A stretch of 64,000 nucleotides of DNA from Plumapathes pennacea (taxonomy: Eukaryota > Cnidaria > Anthozoa > Antipatharia > Myriopathidae), in the NCBI GenBank assembly GCA_964036295.1, contig OZ038465.1, positions 14,140,667-14,204,666 of the forward strand, in the 5' to 3' direction. The position numbers and the translations under genes were made by a program. This document shows, in pieces, positions 26,653 to 37,000 of the stretch. Each line of letters starts with the position of its first letter. Within the stretch, counting starts at the first letter, position 1. The notes under the pieces were generated by a model. It was not told the DNA's origin and searched no databases. It saw only the letters and a list, made by a program, of their open reading frames with translations.

Positions 26653-28811
26653 TTATAACCTCTTAAGTGCTCTTTTTTTGTCCTTTTTCTTTTTATCTAG
26701 AACTGTTCCCCCTGCTCTCTTCTTCCCTTGAAGTGTATCCACATCGCCATGAACCTGTTTGCTGCCTTCTAGTTTGCTTTGCTTGGCGTGGATATCTGTC
26801 ATCATCCTCGCTCGTTGCGAGTAGTCATCATATCTTTCTAGTAGAAGTTTGCCTGCCTCTTCGTTGAGGGCAGATTCAGCATTTGGCACAATAAGCAGAC
26901 ACTTGATTGTCTGTTGAAAGCAGAGACAAAAAGAAAAGCTAAAACTAGCTGAAAGCACAGAAACAATATAAATCAGGGGTCAAAAAATGTGCCTGATGCC
27001 AGAGGCTAGTAAAATTTGACACTGGGCTGTAAACAAAAGAAACATTTTCAAGCCTTGAATGTCAAGGTCTATTCTCCCAGTGACACTTCAGTTTCTCTAT
27101 AAATATGTCATACAGTTTGGAGAACTTGCTTTTTATTGCAGATTGCTCACTCCGATAAATGCTAATGTACAGATTGATTCTCAATACATCTGTTTCATGA
27201 ATTCTCCTTAACCCTTTCACTCCTGAGAGTGATCAACTTCAATTTTCTCCTTCAGTCTCTCACCAGAGATATATCGCACAGTATGGAGAATTTGCTACTT
27301 GATAGTTTGCTTAGATGAAAGCTGATTGGCCTATCAATTCTCAGTACACTGCTCATACATTTTCTTCTTGAATGGTTGGGAGAATTTGCATTATGAGCTC
27401 AGGAGTGAAAGGGTTAATGGTCTGTAACACTTTTTCCCAGGCTCCCTCAGTGGCATCACACTGAATAAATCAAACATGGCAGCCTCAACTGGGAATGATT
27501 CATCAAAATGTTTAATCATCCCCTCCAAGGAACTAATTAAAATATAGCTTCAAACTACTGCCCCAAACTGGAGTCTCAAACTGTTGGGCGATCGAACCAT
27601 CAAAGAAAATATTGCACATTTGTTGAAGTTTTGTTATGGCTTTTCTATGAGACTGAATTTTGGCCTACAGTTTCCCAGGGGTCCAGCTAGTGGTTGAAAC
27701 ATTGCCTTACCAAAAGAATGTGCTTAAGTCCCAGATCTGGCTTCCAGTCTTTCTTTAATGTGTTCACACAGATTTCACCTTTCTTTGCCACATTTGGATG
27801 GAATATTTTAGTAAGAAAGAATCCTGTTGGAAAAGAAACGTTTCATCATTACACATTGCTTACAAATGGTAGCTGACTCTTAATTATTTTACATCATTCA
27901 GTCAATTCATCCTGAAAAGCAATGTTTTGATTTTGTTTGCAATATTTTGTGTGCATGATACGATATTATGATTCAAAAAATCGCCTGAAGTGTACTTATG
28001 TATTTTATTATAAATTCCAATTTATCTGACTTCCAAGAAAGTCATTATATTTGCAAATATCGATAGCAAAGTTATGCCTTGCTTCTCTAGACTCTACCAA
28101 CTTCACTGCAACTTGAATTTCAACCAAATTCATGATTTAGGCTGTCTGAAGATCGGTCTGATTATTATTATTTTGTCTGCTGTAAAGTTTTGCGATAAAG
28201 ATCGAGGAAGAACACACGCAAATTCTCAAACAACGTCAGTTTCGATAGAGAAACTCTACTGGATACTTCTTTTCCGCTGAAAAGAAGTAAAATGTAATAA
28301 GCACAGGTACTGAAGACATACTTCATTAAATACTTTCGAAAGTAAGAACGTATATATATATATGAACTTCGAACGTTTATATTATGTTTACCTTTCGGTG
28401 GAGATGAAGGAAAATCTTTTCCCAGGACCAACTTAATGCGAAATAAGCCGCCTTCATATGGGGTACCAGCTGAAAACAAGGAGATTTAGATAGTTCATTA
28501 GATAAAACACAAGCAGGGTATGGCTGCCGGCGGCCTTCAGCTTGTGTACAAAATATACCGTCAAGTATTATACCTGGTCCGTCGATGGTAGCTTGTATAT
28601 CTGTGATGTCTTCTTCGCTGGTGAACACTTTAATGCCTTCGGGTGGATCGTTTGTTAAACTCGTCAATTCCTTCGCTACTTGCTTAATAACTTGGGGAGA
28701 CAAATTCTCGACGTTGGAACTGGTCTGAAAAACAGTGAACAAGATACTGCGGTTCGAAAAAGCGTTCGCAACAAAATCACAGTCGTCGACAGATACACTT
28801 ACCGAGGCCAT
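26653..28811 (-). CDS. UBE2S: UBE2S, K11-specific ubiquitin-conjugating enzyme E2 of the APC/C
   Basis: Five coding exons on the minus strand (28803-28811, 28574-28724, 28392-28469, 27711-27823, 26653-26910) give 202 aa. UBE2S extends K11-linked ubiquitin chains on APC/C substrates during mitotic exit. The first exon codes only Met-Ala-Ser. Exon 2 continues [20 protein letters not shown], matching the human NSNVENL start. The UBC fold runs to about residue 155, with the HPN motif at 88-90 and the catalytic cysteine in GEICVN at about C98 (human C95). [17 protein letters not shown] is family-typical. The lysine-rich tail ends [11 protein letters not shown], equivalent to the human C-terminal LRRL that docks on the APC/C. 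An inverted CCAAT box at 28942-28946 lies upstream. Start, catalytic residue and docking tail are intact. Confidence 0.95.
27209..27416 (+). repeat. CCTTTCACTCC-ended interspersed repeat, full-length copy
   Basis: Begins TAACCCTTTCACTCCTGAG and ends CAGGAGTGAAAGGGTTA, with short terminal inverted repeats. The interior carries GTGATCAACTTCAATTTTCT, CTCACCAGAGATATAT, GATGAAAGCTGATTGG and CATTTTCTTCTTGAATGGTT. This is the best-preserved copy in the window and lies in UBE2S intron 4. Confidence 0.85.
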
Positions 28812-29231
28812 TATCTTAAGTGTCTTCTTCCTTACAAAGAAGGCCCAAAGAACAATGAAATAGCAAGAAAATGTACGACGTTGGAAGGTATAACGATCTT
28901 CGATGCGAAGTGCCACCGTTTTTCGTTTGTTAATCGAATGACCAATCACATTTGAGGCGAGCAAGCCAGGCCCAGATCTTGCGCGGTCACGACTCAGTCT
29001 AGCACCCAGTTTCCATTTGTTGTTGGTTTTATTCATTGTTTTTGGTCATGATTGATTCTTTTTTTTTACTTTATTTTTGTCTGTCCTACTCTTCAGTCTA
29101 AGCGAGGACTGCAGGCCAAAAAATATATAAAAACCAACTTAAAAAACAAACTAACAAACATTGTGCGCGAAAGTTCGTCCTTGGTCAGCGGTTGTTAGTG
29201 AGTTGACAACAAAATATGGAACACGTGAAAG

Positions 29232-29365
29232 ATGGCATACGGCCCCTTTGGACGTTTTAAAAGAAAACAAAAGGCCGCAGAGAGCCATATGCTGCGTAAA
29301 GAGAAGACACTTGTGCAAAGACAGCCTTTGAAATGGAAAGTAGCTGTTGGAATAGCAAGAAATTG
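29232..29365 (+). other. candidate orphan first coding exon
   Basis: An ATG opens 44 codons starting MAYGPFGRFKRKQKAAESHM and ending VAVGIARN, directly followed by a consensus donor GGTAAGTA at 29366. The product is Lys/Arg-rich. It sits 420 bp from the UBE2S start in divergent orientation, the expected place for a head-to-head partner. No compatible second exon was found downstream: acceptors near 30650 and 30782 give an immediate stop. It may be a non-coding or decayed gene. Confidence 0.3.
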
Positions 29366-29649
29366 GTAAGTATACCGAGCGAAAGTCTCTCGAGAGTAGT
29401 GTAGTTTTCGCCCGGTTGTTCAAAGTTAACCAATTAAATAAGAATTATTCTTTCTTTCGTGCTTTTGTTCAACAAACTGCAAAGTCTTAATTAAAAAGAA
29501 TAAGACCGCGTTTACACCACGTAACCGGCGAACTTTTAAGTAAGGCCTTAAAGTTAAAATGAACGCAATGTTAGTATATTTCTCATTTCTCAAGTTTTCA
29601 TCTGGTTTTCTGTTTGTTTTTTTTTTCTATTTTTTTTGTCACTACTGTC

Positions 29650-29782
<133 letters not shown>

Positions 29783-31740
29783 TATCGTATTTTTCTTTGT
29801 GTGACTGTGCTTCTTTTCATTAACTTAGTTTATGCCTTATTTGCCAACCATATTTAAATGTATTAATATAATTTACAGTTACTCAGCTCGATTAGCTTTC
29901 TAGCTACTTCTGAGTAACCTTTACCTAGCTCTGACTTTATATACCATTTTAAATAATTTAATGAACAAAAAAGGTAATAAATTATCTATTCAATTCAAAA
30001 AGGCCTTGGTAAAATGAGGACACATTGCCAATGCGCACATCTTCCCTAAATGTCGTGCTGTTTTAGTCACGAAAACAGCCGTCTCCTGTCGGGCAGCTGT
30101 ATTCGCAGGCTACTACGTTTTGCCATGCGAGAAACATTTGTTGTGAGCACAAAATTTGTTTCCTGGACACAAAAAATGTTTCCGAAAAATGGGCACGTAG
30201 AGTGAATGCGGCCCAACTAAAAAAGTGGTTCTAGCTGAAACTATATTGAGGAAGTCGGTTTGTGAGTGTAAACCACTCATCTTCAGGCTCAATCTTAGAC
30301 ATACAGACTATATCTCAGTATTAGACTACTTAATCATGCTTTGGCAACTGGCCACCAAGCTCTTTGAACTACAGTATCTGGGCCAGTGATTGAGTCGTGT
30401 TAAAAGCATTTTCACGCCTTTCAAGTTTCTGTGTGGTTGGTGTGTGGTCAGTAAAGTTGATCATGTGGTCAGTAGATGAGACAGTTCAACTTGTTCACAA
30501 TTGCCAAGCCTCAACAGAGCTGCAGCTGTGTCAGTGTTGCAGTGTTAATTGAGGCTTAAACATTAAGTCACTCTTTTGTGATGTAATTTTATGATTTTAT
30601 GATCTTTTTATGATGTAATATTATCTGACTTATTGGCAGGTAAAAGAAAAGCCACTCTGCATGACACATTGAGTAAAATTTCCTGAATAAAATTGGCTGT
30701 TTGATTGTAAAGAACCAAATTTAATGTTATCCCGGCAAATGAAAAGAAAGTAATTTCTTTTCTCTCATCATAGGTGATGATGCTATAATTGGAACTTATT
30801 TGAGGGTGGCTGTACTATATGATGCATTATTTTAAAAGGCCTGTTGGTGGAACTGAAATGTAAGTAGCAACTTTATACAATATTGATTGTATGAGAAGCT
30901 TCTGGATAAGGGGAAGATCTCTACTACAGCAAAAGAGGTAGTGAGGGAGTGGTGGGTGGGGAGGGGGTATTTGGCCACTGTTCAGATGTCTTATGACAAA
31001 TAGGTGGGGGATGTTAGCAAGTAATGTAATGGTCCCTTATCAACCAAAGAAATCAAATGTAAGGTATGCTATTAATCTTATGAATATGTCATACTTTAGT
31101 CTTCTCCTTCTCAGTTTCTCACCAGAAATATATCATACAGTAAGAAGAACTTGACTTTTGATACCTTGCTCAGATGATAGCCAAATAAGCTCACACTACA
31201 TCACTCATACATTTTCTTCTTAAATGGTTGGGAGAATTTGTATTTTGAGCTTGGGAGTGAAAGGGCGAAGCTAAAAACACCTGGGTAGAGTATGTTCTTC
31301 CCAGCCCTTGTTCACCTCAAGAGTAGCACTGAATTACCCTGGAACACACAATAAACCCCAATACTATAGTAAGCAGAGTAATAAGTTACTAGGTCAGAAC
31401 GTTGGTTGTGATTGTCCGAGTGAGAGTAGTCTCCAGAAATAGTGTTGTCGGTGACTGACGCCAGTTTGACTCTAGGCTGTGACTTTTAGTTGAAACCAGC
31501 AACATACTTCACTTACGTAGTCAGTCACTGACTACAACTTACAGTCTTCCTGGAGACTTTTCTTCACTGGACTATCACAAAACACCTGGGTCCAAACCGC
31601 GTGTCAAATACTTTTGTTACATTTTTGGTTCTTGCTTGGGACAATGCATAATTTTCACACAAACTAGTGTAGTGCAGTGTAGTGTGGTGCAGGGTCGGAT
31701 CCAGAAAAAAACCTGACTGATTTCCTAATGTGCAGATTAA

Positions 31741-32115
31741 TAGAGAGCTTAAGCACCAGGACGGGAGAGGACGACGGCAACGTCGGTGAAACAATAAAAC
31801 TCATTGCAGAAGACAAAAGGCGCACTTGAATATGTGAAATTGTCTTGATCTTGGGGTCGTCGTGCTCTCGCGTGTGACTCCAAATGCTTCTTTTCTAGGC
31901 TGTTTGTCAGGACCTGGACGACGTTTTTAAAAATTACGACAGTCGTTCTTCTTAGTAAGAGACGATGAAACCAATAGAACTTCGGCAAAAAACGGAACAA
32001 ATTTGAACATTTTAAGAGTAGACAAAGTGATGAAGACATGCATAAGGAATGCGGAGACACTATTTTCCTGGTTCTTCGCGTTTCCGTCGCCGTCCTAGTT
32101 TGCTTAAGCTCCCTA
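31741..32115. mobile_element. MITE, TAG(A/G)GAGCTTAAGCA ends
   Basis: The left end TAGAGAGCTTAAGCACCAGG and the reverse-complemented right end TAGGGAGCTTAAGCAAACTA share about 15 bp, followed by a GGACGG-CGACGG block for about 32 bp in total. The 375-bp element is non-coding. A 60-bp sequence (GTGACTGACGCC...GAAACCAGCAAC) occurs once about 240 bp before it and again immediately after it. Confidence 0.75.
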
Positions 32116-32714
32116 TTGTTGGTGACTGACGCCCGCCCGGTTTGATTCTAGGCTATATGACTTTTCGTCGAAACCAGCAACCGTCTTGCTAGAAACTACC
32201 CGGACTAACATACTGTTCATGCACTTGGGTTCAAGACATAATATAATTCTGAGGTCGTGTCGTGTTTTTCGGTTGTATTTTTCTTTTATCGCGTTTCAGT
32301 TTTCTGAAGCACTCTTATTTTAAAAGTTATGCTCGCATAAGATTATGCTTGGTTGTCGGTTGACCCAGTTGAAATGCGCTGTCAAACGGCTCGTCGAAAC
32401 CGGAAATCGCATAACTGTGCTTATAGACTAAAAGAACACGCGGCGGCAGCGACATTTCATCAACCATTTTAGTTTCCCTCAATCCAACTTTTCTTCTGTT
32501 GTTACCCTTTAAAAGAACAAAAGGCACACAGCGATTTTGAGCCGCTCACCCTCAGAGATATTGGTGAGAGTTGAATGAGAAAAAGTCGTTTTGGGCTTTG
32601 CTTGAACTAGTTGAGTTTCAGTTCAAAAAATAGTATGTTTATCTTGCTCGTTAAGGGTCCGTTCGCACTAGACTGGAAAGTTTTTAAAATAATAAAAGGC
32701 TCCTGGGCAAGATG

Positions 32715-32860
32715 ATGGCTTTTTCTACGTTTGATAGTGGCGGACTTATCAAAATATCTGTCGGCGACAAAGTGCCTTTCACACTTTTAAAAAGTTGCCA
32801 GCGGAAAATTTCGACGCTTATTTTCGTTAAACTTCTCAAGTGCGAACTGGAGCCTGAGGT
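32715..32860 (+). other. weak candidate exon
   Basis: An ATG opens an uninterrupted frame, MAFSTFDSGGLIKISVGDKV through LLKCELEPE, followed by a GTATGA donor-like site. No partner exon and no recognised family were found. It may be a chance open frame. Confidence 0.15.
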
Positions 32861-33030
32861 ATGAATTTTCTAATATTCCGTGTAGTCATCCTTTGTTAAG
32901 CGTTAGACATGAAACCGGTCTCATACATATATCACTGCGAAACCGGTACGACCACTTTTTCTTTCTCTCGACCCTTTTAGAAGAAAATGTACGAATGATG
33001 TAGTGAGATATTGATAGTTTACTAATCATG

Positions 33031-33247
33031 GCTCGGTTTTTCAAAGCACGATTAGGCTAATCCTGGATTAGGTCTAAACTTTCTTGTCATTTATTGTCCA
33101 CAACGACTTCCTTGATACGTTTTAAGCTGGAACAAGCTTTTTAATCCATCTTTGAACAAAACCACGCAGTTTATTGGCAGAGAGGTCGTCAGAAAGAATT
33201 TTGTTAATCCTGGATTAGCTTAATCGGCTTTCGAACAACCGGGCCCA
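33031..33247. mobile_element. GGCCCGG-ended MITE, copy 1
   Basis: The ends CTCGGTTTTTCAAAGCACGA and TCGGCTTTCGAACAACCGGG are imperfect inverted repeats containing TAATCCTGGATTA. The copy at 55943-56186 is the same sequence in the opposite orientation. Confidence 0.85.
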
Positions 33248-34071
33248 GCTTTCATCTGAGCAAGGTATCAAAAGTCAAGTTCTCCTTACTGTATGATATG
33301 TTTCTGGTAAGGACCTGAAAGAGAAAATTGAAGTTGATCGGTCTCAGAAGTGAAAGGGTTAAGCCCCGGGTTAGGCTCTAAGAAGACTTGATACCATTCT
33401 GACACCTGCATCAATATGAACAGAGATGCTGTAAGACGCGACTTTTATTATCTTACGCAAGAATATGCTGTGTGTAAACAGTGGTTTATATACATTACTA
33501 AAGAGGCTAAAGCCGTGTACCTTTGCAGACATAACGTAACAGGCCACGAGCATTATTTTACGGAAAGAATTTCGGAAAATTTCACGATTTCTCTTTGCTG
33601 TTCATCGGCAATAAACGTTCGAGTAAGGGCGCGTGCGAGTTGTGTTAATTGTGAGCAAGTGGTTCGACTTGGCTGCGCTTCTATTATCTTAATAATTGTA
33701 AAAATAATGGGCACTGTGAATGACACAGTCGGTAAATAGTGGAACGGTTACAATCTGGTCTGATTTCCTGTCTTGTTCTTACTCACAGACATTTGTATCA
33801 CTGTTCGACACAAGTTTTTTTTAATCGATCGTCCAATTCTTGAGCCTTTTCTTGCAATTTGTAAGTGAATTTGGCTCGCACACTGAAAAAGGTTGTGACC
33901 TTCGGCTTGCTGTTGACAGCTACGTGTCGGTGCGCAAATTGTTTTCTTGCGTCACATGTCATAAAAGTACAAATAAGCCCCGGTCCGGAATCAAAGCATT
34001 TTCGCATCACGTCAGATGCATGTTCATATCCTTTTGGGCTAATCATGTGAACCAACACGCCAAAAATCAAA

Positions 34072-37000
34072 ATGAAGTTTGCAAAGTTTTTTTCGTGCCT
34101 GAACTTACGTTACAAGACTTTGTTGTTATTTTTTCTCTTCCTCGGTGCAGCAACGCTGAGCGAAGCAGTGTTACCAGCCTGCTCGACGAATGCCGACACA
34201 ACGATCACAGCACCCTGCAAGTTTGCACCGGGAACTCATGTGTTCAACTCTCTGATCATTCAGGCAAGCGTCTTCTTGGAGACCTCATCGAGTGTCTCAA
34301 CGCATGAACTCAATGTCACGCAGACACTCGATATTCGAGCGAGTGGGGTCTTGATCGTTGGTCAAAACAAAAAACAGGGAGCGTTGAACAATCCCGGTGC
34401 GGGAGTGCAGCTTGGAGGCTCTGGCAGCGGTGGAAGCCACGGCGGTCGTGGTGGCGCCGCAGCAGGCTCGCCTCTGTCGTCGAGCCAGTCTGTTCCTTAC
34501 GGTAACACGTTTGATGCCAAGAGCCCTGGGAGCGCCGGAGGAGGCATCGGTGGAGGTTTGGGCGGCGGAGCCCTTAGAATCAACGCTCGTAATTTGGTCA
34601 TTAACGGCAGAGTGCAAGCGAACGGTCAACGAGCTGAGAAAAACGGAGGAGGTGGAAGTGGAGGATCGGTTGCTGTGCACTGTTTTGAAATTGATGGCTC
34701 CGGCGAGATTCAAGCTTTCGGAGGGTTGGGCGGGAGCAGTTCGAGTGGAGGGGGAGGAGGTGGTGGTCGAATCTCTCTGCGTTATCAGCAAGGCTCGTTT
34801 CTTGGAAGGACGCGCACGCACGGTGGGAAAACAGGTACGTTGGTTTATTCTATACCTTTTTCTTGTTGAGTAACTCCATCTGCAACATTGAAGGGGCCAA
34901 TACATGAAGTATGTGACTGAGAGCAGGCGATACGTTTATTTACGTGTGAAATTCTAAGAGCAAATTTGACTCGGTTAAGCATCAGAGCGCAAAGCTACAT
35001 ACTTCCGCTTCTCTTGCATACTAAGTTTGCCAAATTTTAATTTTTTTACTTCAAACTGGATCTAACTTTCGCAGGAACTGTTTTCCCACGACTCCAGAAA
35101 GTTTCGTAGATGATCTCTGAACTCGTGAGAGTAAAGCAATGCATTTTTGTAACTATTTTATCGGGATTAAATTGTTTGTGGATCAAGACTGAATGTATTA
35201 GCTGTTTCGCGCTGCTGGCAGAGGACCAAGCTGAAGCGCATATCCGCTCAAATTACCAGAGTCAATTATCATTCCTATATCACGCATTGTTACCAACATT
35301 GCGCAGTTGTCGAGAAAGGTAGCGAGAAAGGTAGCGGAAGTAAGTAGAACAACTTTCAGTTTGCTTGGGTGAGTGATTTACAAAGCATTAATCCCATTAA
35401 AGTCTCATAATTATTCCGCTTAGTAGTTTAGATTATACAATTTGTTCATTGGCGTGGCACAGATTAAGTGTTGATTGGGAAAACATTGCTATAAACTAGT
35501 GATTATGGAAGAATAACACTTTGCACATCACAATGCCACCATTATCAAGTTATTTTTATTAATCAATTCACCAAAGTTAATGACCTGTTCCAATATGCAC
35601 GGCACATATACGCACGTACGATGCTTTTTTATTGTTCTTTAATGAGGAAGTTGTCTGAGGACATGTCCACACGAACACGCTTTCAAAAGTCTACCTTTTC
35701 ATTTTACTGAAAACGAAATAAAGTTTTTTGTCTACACGACATCGTTTTGAACAACCATTCCAACCAACAACCAACCAACCAACAACCATGTTTCAGATGA
35801 ACAACCATTTTCGAAAGTGTGCGTTTTTAGTGAAATTGACCATCCACACGAATACGATAGAGTTGCGTTTTGAAATATGGCCACTGCGATAGCAATGAAC
35901 CAGTTATAGCAGTTGAGCGGAAATAATTTCACTCGCTCGATTGAAACTTTTTTTGGTAGGTCCGCTGACCAGCACATAAGGTTTGCGCAGGCGACCCACA
36001 TGGTAAATAAAATGGGTCTTTGATTGAGAACACTCGACCGCCGAAACAGAGTGAGGAGATTGAGAAGCAGAAGATAGATGAACTCAGTGACCTTTCACGT
36101 TTGGAGTCTTCCATTTGCATTGGCTATAGTCACAGTGCTTTAACCTTAATAGTATCAGGCGAATCCCCCCCCCCCCCCCCCACTCCCGCCTAAGAGACTG
36201 GGTAGAGAGGAGAGATCTCCCGAAAAAAAGCGTGAAACTCAGATTAACAGTGCTTCAGCGCTTTTATTTTCCAATGCATATATTCAGAATGAACTGATTA
36301 GAAGAAACATCTTTATAAACCACCAATTATACAACTGCTTTTTTTGCTTTCTTCTTTCAGGGCATGAAGTGGCTGCTGTGGGAGTTGAAGCAGGCTCTGT
36401 CGTTCCGACCGCCTCTTCTCACAAAGTTGTCAGAGGTGTGTGGTCCAATACTTACTACTACCCAAGTTATGCCAAGCTCAACTACAAGGGAAACACGGGA
36501 GGATGGGTTCCTTCGTCGAGTAGCATAGGAGAATACTTACAGGTAAGCTTACAAGTTAGGGACATTTTGCGAGAAGAGCGTTAATACTGTAAAGACGAGC
36601 AAACAGAGAGAAAAAGGAATCACAGAGTCAAGTAAACAGAGTTAGACACAGACGGAGTATTATATAAAGGAATACAGCAGAACCCCGCTGTCTCGAACTC
36701 TCAAGGGAAGCGAGAAATACAGTAGTTCGGGATAGCTACAAAAGGAAATTTCTATCGTTCATTTCCAAGGGAAATCGAATTCTGTTCGAGATAGCGGGGT
36801 TCTACTGAGTGAGAGAATACAGCGAGTGACACAGATTCAGAATGAGAGACAGACAGGCAGACGAATAACCGAGACGAACAAACACAGATAAAGAGTTAGA
36901 ACTGGACACAGACGGAGCATTATTTTAAAGGAAGACAGAGACACATCAGAGTGACAGACAGACAAAATGCTTCTCCACACTTTTCGATGCACCCTACAAG

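Noticed and set aside
30780..30835. Second exon for the candidate exon at 29232-29365
   Set aside because: Joining at the AG before 30773 gives an immediate stop codon, and the other nearby acceptor also fails.
33416..33739. 107-aa plus-strand open frame in the intergenic region
   Set aside because: No family resemblance, no flanking splice structure, and it begins directly after a repeat copy. Best read as a chance frame.
34390..34800. Collagen or silk-like protein because of high glycine
   Set aside because: There is no Gly-X-Y periodicity. Glycine occurs as GGGGSGG clusters between strand motifs.
34297..34905. 202-aa minus-strand open frame opposite giant-gene exon 1
   Set aside because: It is the antisense of a GC-rich glycine-coding exon, which lacks stops by composition. 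It has no splice context or family match.
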